Shown piece by piece: positions 16,973 through 25,332 of a stretch of 64,000 bases of DNA. Under the pieces are notes generated by a model, which was not told where the DNA came from, did no database searches, and was given only the letters and a program-made list of their open reading frames with translations. Each line of letters opens with the position of its first letter. The stretch's first letter is position 1. The DNA is from UBA12087 sp964370815 (GTDB taxonomy: Bacteria > Chloroflexota > Anaerolineae > Anaerolineales > Villigracilaceae), in contig CAYJKQ010000001.1 of the NCBI GenBank assembly GCA_964370815.1, forward strand, positions 310,001 through 374,000, given 5' to 3'. Both the position numbers and the translations under genes were made by a program.

Positions 16973-17716
16973 ATGATTTCTGCTGACCTTAGAGATTTGT
17001 CATTTTTTGAAGGATTTAATGAAGAAGTGTTGCGATGCGTGTCTCCATTTTTTAAACATCAATCATTTAAGGCGCATCAAGTCATTTTTAAACAAGATGC
17101 AAAAGCAGAATTCCTATACATCCTTTGTGAAGGGAGAGTTGATATATATTTTAAACCGGAAGATGGTCCCGTAATGAAAGTGACTCAAATTCATTCCGGT
17201 GGTGTATTTGGGTGGTCAGCAGCCATGGGAAATGTATCATACACCTCAAGCGCTAAATGCATCAAAGACTGTAAAACTCTTAAAATCCGTGGGAGTGATC
17301 TACAGATTTTGTGCAGTATCTATCCTGATCAGGGGAAAATAATATCAGACCGGTTAGCGGCTGTAATATCTGAACGTTGGCAAAATAAACAATCTCAGGT
17401 AATATCATTGATATCAAGATGTATTTCTCAACCAGAAGACGGTATGATGGATATCAAGGAGACTCGAGAAGTGGAATCAAATGAAATGAAATTAAAAGAA
17501 GAGCAGATGAAAGGTTTGGTAGAGCAATTAAGCGCATATATTGAACATTTCCATGGTGGGTCTGTTGAATATGTTTCTTTTGATGGAAAGAAACTAACCG
17601 TCAGTTTAGGCGGAGCTTGCCTGGGATGTCCTCTTTCACCGGCAACATTGCATGGATGGGTGGAAGGAACCGTTAGGCAATTTTTTCCAGATATTGAAAA
17701 AGTGGAAGCTGTTTAA
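16973..17716 (+). CDS. Cyclic-nucleotide-binding domain fused to a NifU C-terminal domain
   Basis: 247 residues. Residues about 1-150 are a CRP-type cNMP-binding beta-barrel (SFFEGFNEEVLRCVSPFF, ILCEGRVDIYF, GGVFGWSAAMG, then LKIRGSDL). After a charged linker (about 150-175) comes a NifU-like Fe-S scaffold domain with GGSVEYVSFDGKKLTVSL and the CLGC motif (Cys216, Cys219) followed by PLSPATL. There is no DNA-binding domain, so this is not a transcription factor of CRP type. An Fe-S cluster or metal could be held at the CxxC of two chains. It is monocistronic and divergent from the sigma operon. Confidence 0.85.
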   Translation: MISADLRDLSFFEGFNEEVLRCVSPFFKHQSFKAHQVIFKQDAKAEFLYILCEGRVDIYFKPEDGPVMKVTQIHSGGVFGWSAAMGNVSYTSSAKCIKDCKTLKIRGSDLQILCSIYPDQGKIISDRLAAVISERWQNKQSQVISLISRCISQPEDGMMDIKETREVESNEMKLKEEQMKGLVEQLSAYIEHFHGGSVEYVSFDGKKLTVSLGGACLGCPLSPATLHGWVEGTVRQFFPDIEKVEAV

Positions 17717-17902
17717 ATAATTCAAATTAATTTGATTGACAATAGGGGGATGCGGTTGAGATAAGAAGAAAAAAAAAGAAATATCAATATTATTTTTTTT
17801 ATTAATAACATCAAACTGAAGTGCGTGTTCTTGAACGAGGGAGGTATTGAAGTGGTATCAAACTTTTATTTCGAGCAACAAAATAAATAGGCATCGTTGG
17901 TT
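17717..17902. other. Non-coding stretch
   Basis: AT-rich with long A and T runs (17768-17802). I see no gene, hairpin or promoter that I would defend. Confidence 0.5.
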
Positions 17903-18249
17903 TTATAAAAATTCAACCCTATTAAAAGAAACAAATTCGGAAAATCGAAAATTTATAATAATTAACATTAATCCTGCTGACCAAAAGAGGATGCTGCAAA
18001 TATAAAGAGGAATCATGGTCTGGATGATCCAATTCCCCCAATTAAGATTCCAAAAATAACAGGAAAGTTCGTCAATCCACAGAATAATTGCCAATGTCCA
18101 GCGAACAGTAATATGTGTTTTCTCAGATGAATTTTAAACCCCAGAATGGCAATATTCAGTAAAATTAATAAAAACAAAGCGACAATAAGCCATACACTAA
18201 ATAATATGAATCGGCTACCCCAAGGATCAAAAATAAAAAATTGGCTAAT
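17903..18249 (-). pseudogene. Broken integral-membrane protein, TIGR02206/YwaF-like
   Basis: Two overlapping reverse-strand frames together resemble the N-terminal half of the YwaF/TIGR02206 membrane family. Frame 1 runs from an AGGAG site at 18259-18255 and an ATT at 18249 through FFIFDPWGSRFIL and a helix to about 18138; frame 2 continues with a helix, then LAIILWIDELSCYFWNL, IPLYICSILFWSAGLM and a stop at 17903. Frame 2 has a stop just upstream of the switch point, so one indel separates them. There is no ATG, and the protein ends at about half the family length (usually near 230 residues). It reads as a truncated, frameshifted remnant. Confidence 0.5.
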
Positions 18250-18279
18250 TTTTTCTCCTAACTAGTATTTATAGAAAAA

Positions 18280-19386
18280 TCAAATATAACCCTCTCCTTC
18301 CAATACCCCTCTAAAAGCTTGGCGACCATTATTTATCGCTGATTCAAGCCAGGCTGGTTCGGATGGAAAATAAAGTTCATCATAATCACGGTTAACCCAG
18401 GTGGGAGTAAATTGAGGTGTGTGATTAAATAATACCTGATTTCCAGCAATTGTTGTCAATAGGCTGCGAGCCCCTTGTAAAAGGTTATTTCCATAGGTTC
18501 CAAATTCGAAAGCAGCCGAGTAAATATTTTTATTAGACTTGTTCGCAACTTGATATATATAGTCAGCCATTTCGCCATGGATTTGATAGAATTCTTCTGG
18601 ATTGGTAGCCACAACAAGGGGTACATTAAATCTAACTTGGGCTTCTTGGGAAGTCATTGGCTCCAAAGGTGTTTGAACAAGCGTCATTTGGTACCGTGGG
18701 CCATAGCCGGTATGCATATCGAGATGCAGAGTTTGCTGATGTCGAGGAATCCAATCGTTGATAAGTCCCATCATACATTTCGTTTCGAGTTGATATTCGA
18801 AGCCTCCGAAATAAATACCTGAAGAAGAATTGTATTGACCCATCAGTGCTGCTTCGCGAATCCGACTCGACCCAAAAAGTGCAAGCCATTTAATAGTCTG
18901 AAGTGCATATTTAATTATTGTCAGCTTTTCATTTCTAAGTGGGGATTTGGGATTAAAAAATGAATCTAATTTTGGATAATCTGGATTAGTTTTTCGCATT
19001 TCAACAAAATCATCTATAAAATTTCGGTTCAGATCCACATTTGCGGGATTTGTACGATAACGTCGCTGCATACCTGATGGATTGATACAGTGCACTAAAA
19101 GAATCCCAACTTGCAATGGGTCCAGAAGTGCCAAGAATTCTTTCACAAATAACTGCATCATAATGGAACCAAGGTATCCCTCAATTCCATGCAGTCCAGT
19201 CGAAAGGAAAAAAAGTTTTTCGGGTTTTTGAACTGCGTTGGCTGAAATCCAATCAATTGTTAAGTTTTCTTTTTCGGACACAACATACGAGAAATGTTTT
19301 GCTAATTTCCAATGCGATTTGATCAGAGGAAGATCTTTTATGAATAAATCACGTGAATGTTTGTAGGATTCAGGAGTAATATACAT
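18280..19386 (-). CDS. M14-like zinc carboxypeptidase, DUF2817 family
   Basis: 368 residues. Metallopeptidase features of the M14-like DUF2817 family: GLHGIEGY carries the first zinc HxxE pair (near residue 85), NPANVDLNRNF near 135, a later zinc histidine in LDMHTGYGP, and a glutamate in AAFEFGTYG that fits the catalytic position. There is no signal peptide, so it probably acts in the cytosol on peptides or amidated substrates. It is followed upstream in the same direction by a YfcC transporter (35 nt), suggesting uptake and hydrolysis of the same substrate. Confidence 0.85.
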   Translation of the reverse strand: MYITPESYKHSRDLFIKDLPLIKSHWKLAKHFSYVVSEKENLTIDWISANAVQKPEKLFFLSTGLHGIEGYLGSIMMQLFVKEFLALLDPLQVGILLVHCINPSGMQRRYRTNPANVDLNRNFIDDFVEMRKTNPDYPKLDSFFNPKSPLRNEKLTIIKYALQTIKWLALFGSSRIREAALMGQYNSSSGIYFGGFEYQLETKCMMGLINDWIPRHQQTLHLDMHTGYGPRYQMTLVQTPLEPMTSQEAQVRFNVPLVVATNPEEFYQIHGEMADYIYQVANKSNKNIYSAAFEFGTYGNNLLQGARSLLTTIAGNQVLFNHTPQFTPTWVNRDYDELYFPSEPAWLESAINNGRQAFRGVLEGEGYI

Positions 19387-19421
19387 AAATACCTATATTT
19401 GTTTTAATCGTAGGATACTTA

Positions 19422-20867
19422 TCAAAAAGGTCCATAGTTTAATAAAATGGCAATTCCAAGGAACACGATGGTGACTAAGAGTATCCAGAACCAAAGCGGA
19501 AGGATCCACTTTAGCCACTTGGTGTAAGGCACAACTGTTAAGCTTAGGGTTATTAAAAGAGCTGCATTGGTTGGATATGCAAGATTTGTGAAGCCATCAC
19601 CGAAAGTATAAGCACTAACTGCTATCTGACGATTTACGCCTGCAAAATCGGCCAATGGAATGAGTATGGGTATTAATAAGAGAGCTTTGGCTGAACCAGA
19701 AGTGATAAAAAGTTCCAAAACGAGTGTAAGACCGTAGATGGAAAGTGCAGCTGACAAGGGGGAGAGATTTATAGTGAAGGAAGATGCTGAGTGAAGAAGC
19801 GTGTCTAAAATACCCCCCATTTGAACTATATATCTTACAGAAGCAGCCATTAATAATAATGGGATTGCTGGTGCAATTCCGAGGAAACCATCCCATGCAG
19901 CTCTCCAGGTTGCTTTTCCCGCACCGGCAATTAACCCAGATCCAACGCCGCCTATTACAAATAGCAAACCTGTGATCGGCAAAGCGTAATCTGATAGAAA
20001 TCCAATGAAGGGTGAACCAACAAGAACGCCTAAAATTAGGGTGAAGAATAATATCAAAAAGATTATTGCACGACGCATTCGAGGGTCATTGCTTTCATCC
20101 ACTTCAAATGATCCCAGGCGATGTTTCTCACCTAAATCTTCTTTATAAACAGGTGATTTCTCCGGATATTTGTCAATTTTCTTGGCGTATGATGTAAGGA
20201 AAACAGCCAGGATGCCATACCCAGCTAAAAATAAGAAAATACGTGGAATAGCCCCAGAAAACATTGGCAGTTCAGCCAATTTTTGGGAGACCCCAATAGT
20301 AAAGGGATTGAATACTGCCAGAGAAAACCCGAGGTTGGTTGCAAGCACGGACATACCCAAACCTATCAAAGAATCCCAACCCAGCGAGAAAGCCAACGCA
20401 ATTATGATCGGCACCAAAGGAATGACCTCCTCGAAAATACCAAAAAAGGCTCCCAGTGCCATGAAGAAAAATGTAATCACCAGGAGCATTGCATATTTCC
20501 GTCCACCAAATTTTTTTATAATGCGGGAGATCACCGACTTAAGAATGCCACTTTTTTCCATAACTGCAAAGGCGATACCAACCAGTAATATAAATAAAAT
20601 AATAGCTATCACTGTGATATTCCCATCAGCTCCAAGCACTTCAAATGGTGCTGTGAACCAACGCCAAACCGGGTAATCTGGTTGGATTGTTAGTTCATAG
20701 GAATTTGGATCGATTGTTTCGCGCCCATCTACTAGGCTGCGGGTGTATTGCCCAGCTGGAATTATGCGCGTAAGTACACCAGCTGTTATCATCAAGAAAA
20801 ATATGATCGCAACGGATTGTAGAAATGCCTTTTTGCTGATCTGTGCACCGGATTTTTGAGTTATCAT
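19422..20867 (-). CDS. YfcC-family (DcuC-like) membrane transporter
   Basis: 481 residues, about 12 membrane helices. Family features: an N-terminal helix followed by IPAGQYTR, a periplasmic loop, FVLLVG-like helix, GAFFGIFEEVIPLVPI near residue 160, and a second half containing LFITSGSAKALLLIPIL and FGDGFTNLAYPTNA, which look like substrate-site hairpins. YfcC relatives are annotated as basic amino acid or C4-dicarboxylate carriers; the substrate here is not determined. GGAGG precedes the ATG. Operon with the M14-like peptidase. Confidence 0.88.
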   Translation of the reverse strand: MITQKSGAQISKKAFLQSVAIIFFLMITAGVLTRIIPAGQYTRSLVDGRETIDPNSYELTIQPDYPVWRWFTAPFEVLGADGNITVIAIILFILLVGIAFAVMEKSGILKSVISRIIKKFGGRKYAMLLVITFFFMALGAFFGIFEEVIPLVPIIIALAFSLGWDSLIGLGMSVLATNLGFSLAVFNPFTIGVSQKLAELPMFSGAIPRIFLFLAGYGILAVFLTSYAKKIDKYPEKSPVYKEDLGEKHRLGSFEVDESNDPRMRRAIIFLILFFTLILGVLVGSPFIGFLSDYALPITGLLFVIGGVGSGLIAGAGKATWRAAWDGFLGIAPAIPLLLMAASVRYIVQMGGILDTLLHSASSFTINLSPLSAALSIYGLTLVLELFITSGSAKALLLIPILIPLADFAGVNRQIAVSAYTFGDGFTNLAYPTNAALLITLSLTVVPYTKWLKWILPLWFWILLVTIVFLGIAILLNYGPF

Positions 20868-20963
20868 TTTTTTCCTCCAAGTTAAATTTATTTAGCATTC
20901 ATGTTGAGGCTGATCTGCCATATCCTTGTAGCGATTGATTTATCTAAAGAAAGGGGTTGGATA

Positions 20964-21159
20964 TTATTTCAATTGGTTTCCTGAAGTATTGCCAGTAACT
21001 CCTTCTGCTTTTTGAGCCAGCACAAGATTCCAATTAATTTTTTTTCAACTACTCTGTATATAAATTATAAACAAATACCAATAAGGGATTTACAAACCAC
21101 TGAAACTGATTTCCATCTCGTAATATTGACAGTACGTGAATAGCAGATTCTGTAGGCAT
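20964..21159 (-). pseudogene. Remnant of a small membrane-protein gene
   Basis: AGGAG precedes ATG 21159; the frame starts MPTESAIHVLSILRDG, then QFQWFVNPLLVFVYNLY and stops (TAG, 21051-21049). In the next frame the sequence goes on as EKKINWNLVLA before drifting into an unrelated tail that ends at 20964. I recall a family of membrane proteins that starts this way and continues EIEKKNWNLV, so a frameshift plus loss of the 3' part is the simplest reading. The rest of the stretch between the YfcC gene and the cupin gene shows nothing else. Confidence 0.45.
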
Positions 21160-21246
21160 AGCTATCTCCTTGAGTGAAATAAATGAACTTATCTTTAAGA
21201 GAGGATATAAATTTCTTAACACCACATACAACCAGAAATAAAAAAA

Positions 21247-21570
21247 TTAAGGTAAATAATCTTCTCTAACAGGCGAAAAAGTCTCCACAATCAATGATTC
21301 TTCGAGAGCTTCAACGCCATGAGAAACATTTCCAAGGATCGTCCAACTATCTCCAGGTCCAGCTGAGAATTTTTCTCCACCAATTACGAATTCCAGGTTA
21401 CCGGATATCAGGAACCCGGATTGTTCATGTAAATGCTGGTGTTGTGGGATAATTGCGCCTTGGGACAACTTTATACTTGCCATTAGGGTAATCTTGCCAT
21501 AAGTAAGTGTTTTTAACCTTACACCTTTTAATTTTTCTTGATAACCTTGATTACTGAATTTAACGAACAT
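21247..21570 (-). CDS. Small single-domain cupin
   Basis: 107 residues, one beta-barrel. The metal-site motif is clear: PQHQHLHEQSGFLISG (three His and a Glu, residues about 42-57), then the second motif PGDSWTILGNVSHGVEAL with a His. Such cupins act as small isomerases, dioxygenases or sugar/ligand sensors; nothing here decides between them. AAGGAG precedes ATG 21570. It follows ppnP by 33 nt in the same direction. Confidence 0.85.
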   Translation of the reverse strand: MFVKFSNQGYQEKLKGVRLKTLTYGKITLMASIKLSQGAIIPQHQHLHEQSGFLISGNLEFVIGGEKFSAGPGDSWTILGNVSHGVEALEESLIVETFSPVREDYLP

Positions 21571-21603
21571 TGTGTCTCCTTGGTTGATCGGTTGTTTACA
21601 ATT

Positions 21604-21922
21604 CTATCCAAATGAACAGCAATAATCCACTGGAACTAATAATTTCAGTTTGAATCTTATATTAGCCAGTACATCAAAAGTTTGTTCAGAATTATCAGGT
21701 ACCCGATATTCGCTGTCCGGAAGTAATACTGTAACTTTTCCTGCAAGGATTTCCATGGTTTCGCGTTCTCCTGTACTAAATTCATTCTCCCTGGGTGACA
21801 TAAAACCAAGAGTTTTTCGAAATCCATCAGGGAAATAAATATTCCAGCTGGAAATAATTCCGTCCAAATAAATATTGGTTTCTTTTAATATTTTTTACAT
21901 TATAAAATTCTATACTATCCAT
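21604..21922 (-). pseudogene. ppnP: Pyrimidine/purine nucleoside phosphorylase PpnP, with a frameshift
   Basis: The 3' part encodes an almost complete PpnP/DUF1255 cupin: NIYLDGIISSW, FPDGFRKTLGFMSPRE, FSTGERETMEILAGKVTVLLPDSEY, FDVLANIRFKLKL and a YCC ending. The family N-terminus is present only in another frame: AAGGAGG (21934-21928), ATG 21922 and MDSIEFYNVKNI. The two frames join if one base is removed from an A4 run (plus-strand 21883-21886). So this is a one-base frameshift mutation, a sequencing error, or slippage; the downstream frame alone has no good start (a TTG at 21867 at best). Intact PpnP cleaves nucleosides with phosphate. Confidence 0.75.
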
Positions 21923-21946
21923 TAGAACCTCCTTGAGATATGGGTA

Positions 21947-23497
21947 TTATAACGACCAAAAGAATGCTAAAAATGCACAGATTGTCGTTATAAAAACTGC
22001 GACTACAAATGTAACTCTAAGAACCGATGATTCTTCCCCAATCTTATCAATACTCGCGGCAGCATTTTGTAATTTTGCAGGAGAGATCACGCTTGCCAAG
22101 CCGCCCCCAATGCCACTGGCAGCTGCGATCAAAATTCCACCAACACCGATTTTGGTGGCAGTGGATAGGTGCAAATTGGTCAGCATTGCAATAGCAGATG
22201 TTTCTGATCCAGAAATAAACCCTGCCAACATCCCCATGAACGGTGCTATCAATGGATAGAATCTACCAAACAATTCCGCAGAGCCGTTAGCCAACACAGA
22301 TATCATGTTACTTGAAGATTCAATTAAATTCCAGTTGATATCTTTTCCTGATTGGTTATAAATGTAAGCAATGATGAAAAAAACAGCTGATGTCAACATC
22401 GGGCGAGGGGCGCGCTTTAACCATTTCTTAAGCGATACATTAAGTTGTGTCTTCGACGGTCTCAAAAAGGGAAATGACCCAATCGTACTTATCATGATCC
22501 AAAAATAAGCTTGCCAAAATAATCTTAGTTTTTCTGGAGCTCCTGGAATAATCTCGATTGGCATTGCAAGTTTGGTAAAGGTCAGCGAATAAAAGGGAAG
22601 ATTTGGTAAATTAATTAATAGAGCAAACCCAATTAATAATAACCAGGGTGATAATGCGCGCCAAATGGTTAGTTCAGTTACTGCAACTTTGTCAAAATCG
22701 GTAAGGACCGAAGAATCATAAACAGGTTTGCGCGTAGCTATCAAATATAACAACATTACAATAATTACTCCTATTCCAGCAGCTACGCCAGTCAATGTTA
22801 TCAATCCGAACTTGTTCATAAGAATAGCTAAAAACCCGGCAGTACTACCTGCAAGGATTACAGGGAAAAAGCCTTTCCATACAAGATTCCACCTTCCGAC
22901 AATCCATAACATCCCAATTGCAATGCATGTGCTTATGATTGGCATAAATTTGGAAAAATAAAAACCTACCTCACCAATTGTTTTACCAGTAATATTTGCG
23001 AAAACAACGACAGGTATGCCGAGTAATGCATATGTACAAAGTGCATCATACCCAATCGATGGTAGTGCTATTGCAACAAGGGATGAATATCCCAAAGCAA
23101 GCATAATTGGAGGTAGTATAGATACTGGTGTTGCACCAAGTGCTGCCAGGATTGTTCCAAATCCTATATTTATTATCATGATCTGGACTACCTTGTCTTT
23201 TGGGGAAATTGATTTGATAACTGCAACGATTCGAGCAATAGCACCCGTTTCGAGCATAATAGTAACTTGAAGAATAGAGGTTGCCACCATGAGCGTGATT
23301 GGGAATGATGCTATAAATCCAGCCAAGCTGGATTTATAGATGATAGAAAAAGGGGTCTGGAAAAAAAAGAAGGCTAGAATTGAGATGAATAACCACCCAA
23401 TCAACCCTGCCAAATCAGCCGCTAATCGTTTCCAGAGAAGTAAAATTAATATGAGTATTATTGGCGAAAGAGCTAATAGAATAAATAGAAGATTCAT
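21947..23497 (-). CDS. L-lactate permease family transporter (LldP/LctP)
   Basis: 516 residues, about 13 membrane helices. Family signature regions: GFIASFPITLMVATSILQ, GFGTILAALGATPVSILPPIMLALGYSS, LPSIGYDALCTYALLGIPVVV, and the second-half PLIAPFMGMLAGFISGSETSAIAM. LldP transports L-lactate, D-lactate or glycolate with protons. No lactate dehydrogenase or utilisation gene is adjacent; ppnP follows 24 nt downstream and the cupin after that, so the three may form one transcript. Confidence 0.88.
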   Translation of the reverse strand: MNLLFILLALSPIILILILLLWKRLAADLAGLIGWLFISILAFFFFQTPFSIIYKSSLAGFIASFPITLMVATSILQVTIMLETGAIARIVAVIKSISPKDKVVQIMIINIGFGTILAALGATPVSILPPIMLALGYSSLVAIALPSIGYDALCTYALLGIPVVVFANITGKTIGEVGFYFSKFMPIISTCIAIGMLWIVGRWNLVWKGFFPVILAGSTAGFLAILMNKFGLITLTGVAAGIGVIIVMLLYLIATRKPVYDSSVLTDFDKVAVTELTIWRALSPWLLLIGFALLINLPNLPFYSLTFTKLAMPIEIIPGAPEKLRLFWQAYFWIMISTIGSFPFLRPSKTQLNVSLKKWLKRAPRPMLTSAVFFIIAYIYNQSGKDINWNLIESSSNMISVLANGSAELFGRFYPLIAPFMGMLAGFISGSETSAIAMLTNLHLSTATKIGVGGILIAAASGIGGGLASVISPAKLQNAAASIDKIGEESSVLRVTFVVAVFITTICAFLAFFWSL

Positions 23498-23574
23498 AAA
23501 TTCACCTGCATCATATTAGATATAGTTTATACCGGATTTAGAAAGGATACAATAAAAAATTAGATATTTCCAAG

Positions 23575-23684
23575 GCTAGATTCGAGTAGTAAGTTAAACT
23601 TTCAAGGTAAAAAGAGATAACCTGCAGCAAGGTAAACCTCTCAAGACTACCAAGTCAAAAGAGCACTTACTATTTGAATCTAGC
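23575..23684 (+). ncRNA. Candidate structured RNA: 20-bp closing stem
   Basis: 23575-23594 pairs with 23665-23684 over 20 positions without a mismatch when G-U is allowed. The two non-Watson-Crick positions are G on the left against T on the right, so they are G-U pairs in plus-strand RNA but A-C mismatches in minus-strand RNA; this points to plus-strand transcription. The 70-nt interior can form smaller stems (AGGT.../...ACCT). There is no open frame. I do not recognise a known RNA class; RNase P, tmRNA and SRP motifs are absent. Confidence 0.4.
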
Positions 23685-24198
23685 AGTAATTAGGCTTGCC
23701 TTTAGGAACGATCGAGGTATGGGATTACATCTCCAATAGAACAGCTACCATTTAATGTGATAACAATTCCTTGGGGAGAAAAGGATCGACAATTGCTATA
23801 GAAATGTAGGAAGTTGCTTCTCCCGCAGTTTCCCAAGTAAAATGCATGGAAATCTTCCGACTAATTGCGCATAGACATCTATGTTGATTTACCAATGTAT
23901 AGAGCGAAGAAAAAATAATATATGGGGATAATCCAGATTAGATTGAAATCGGCTGGTTATTTGACAAGAAACTCTTTAAGTTAAAAACCTGAAGCAAGTA
24001 AGACTTGTATTTTCCAGAAGTGAGAATCGTAAGTATAGCATTGTTCACCTCTTAATTTTGCTGCGACAGTTCTATTAATAATAGGAAGAGCTTCGAGTAG
24101 ATTATTGTGATTTTGTAATCATTTTAGCCCTTTTCCAAGGAGAGTATAATAATTGTATATATAATCTGACTGGTATAAAAAGTTAAATGTGAGGTGAA
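23685..24198. other. Long gene-free stretch
   Basis: No frame of coding character on either strand. A second possible structure joins CTTGGG/GAGAA (23770-23780) with TTCTC/CCCAAG (23818-23836). Two TATAAT hexamers (24145-24150 and 24160-24165) precede the patatin gene but without good -35 boxes. A GAGGTG just before 24199 is the patatin ribosome-binding site. Confidence 0.5.
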
Positions 24199-25086
24199 AT
24201 GGATATTGCTCTTGCCTTAGGTGGTGGTGGGTCGCGTGGTCACTCGCACATAGGAGTGATCCGCCGTTTAATCAAAGAAGGATTCGTTATACGAGCAATA
24301 GCCGGAACGAGCGCTGGAGGATTAGTAGCTGCTTGCCATGCAGCAGGAATTACCTCAGATGAGATGGAAAAAATCTTTAGTGAAGCAGATCAATCAAAAC
24401 TTTTCGCTCGTTCATCCAAAGACGGACCATCGATTTTAGGTTTGGGAGGAGTCGAAGCATTGTTAGTAAAAATATTTGGGGATAAGAGAATTGAAGATCT
24501 CCTTATTCCCTGTGGCATAACATCAGTAGATATAAGAACTGCTAGTGAAGTAATTATCACGAAAGGGAGGGTAGTTGATGCCTTGTTGGCTTCAATTGCT
24601 CTACCGGGGATTTTTCCACCAATTACAAGAGGGGAATACCTTCTTGTGGATGGAGGTGTTTTGGACCCGGTTCCTGTATCAGTGGTACGAAGTTTGGCTG
24701 AAGATCTCCCGGTGGTTGCAGTCGTATTAACGCCGTTTCTTGACACTGAAAAAAAACAATTAAAAGGAATTCGATTACCCGCAATAATACCTTCTCCACT
24801 GGCAAATCGAATTCAACATACACGCCTGGCTCAAGCGTTTAATGTTTTTCTACTTTCTGTTGATGCTGGTGGGCGAATGTTAACAGAATTACGATTAAAA
24901 ATTGATGATCCAGAAATAATCATACGTCCTGATGTTGGTCATGTAGGATTATTGGATAAAGTGGATGTTCATGAGATTATCTGCCTGGGGGAAGATGCTG
25001 TTGGTCCACATATTGATCAGATCAGAAAATTAACCAGATGGAGAAGTATCTTATCTCGGCGGATCAAGCGAATTTCTGTCAATTAG
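24199..25086 (+). CDS. Patatin-like phospholipase (RssA-type)
   Basis: 295 residues. Ser-Asp dyad lipase fold: oxyanion glycine loop LGGGGSRGHSHIG at residues 6-19, nucleophile elbow GTSAG near 38, and the catalytic aspartate in VDGGVLDPVPV near 152. There is no signal peptide or membrane helix, so it is a cytosolic acyl hydrolase acting on phospholipid or another acyl ester. It starts a three-gene plus-strand cluster with a small membrane protein and an esterase. Confidence 0.9.
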   Translation: MDIALALGGGGSRGHSHIGVIRRLIKEGFVIRAIAGTSAGGLVAACHAAGITSDEMEKIFSEADQSKLFARSSKDGPSILGLGGVEALLVKIFGDKRIEDLLIPCGITSVDIRTASEVIITKGRVVDALLASIALPGIFPPITRGEYLLVDGGVLDPVPVSVVRSLAEDLPVVAVVLTPFLDTEKKQLKGIRLPAIIPSPLANRIQHTRLAQAFNVFLLSVDAGGRMLTELRLKIDDPEIIIRPDVGHVGLLDKVDVHEIICLGEDAVGPHIDQIRKLTRWRSILSRRIKRISVN

Positions 25087-25101
25087 GTATACGATTCTTA
25101 A

Positions 25102-25332
25102 ATGGCGATGCGTGATATTAATAAATACAATCGAGATACAAGCATTCGGCTCATTGTCGGGGCTGTATTACTGGTTTTTTTGATCGGGGATGGTTTGATC
25201 TTCCTTATTTATGGAAATGGGCCGGGTATGATGGGGCTGATCTGCCTTTTTATTGGAATGCTTCCAATTCTCATGATCGCTTTGGTTATATATTTTCTTG
25301 AGTGGATTGTAAAACATGCAAATCGAGAATAA
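25102..25332 (+). CDS. Small two-helix membrane protein
   Basis: 76 residues with two clear hydrophobic helices (about 17-38 and 46-68), a polar N-terminus and a charged C-terminus ending KHANRE. Starts at ATG 25102 or the in-frame ATG 25108. It begins 15 nt after the patatin gene and overlaps the esterase gene by 17 nt, so it is almost certainly translated in this operon. I recognise no family. Confidence 0.65.
   Translation: MAMRDINKYNRDTSIRLIVGAVLLVFLIGDGLIFLIYGNGPGMMGLICLFIGMLPILMIALVIYFLEWIVKHANRE

Noticed and set aside
23498..24198. RNase P, tmRNA or SRP RNA in the long gap
   Set aside because: I looked for their conserved core motifs and did not find them; only an unnamed hairpin remains.
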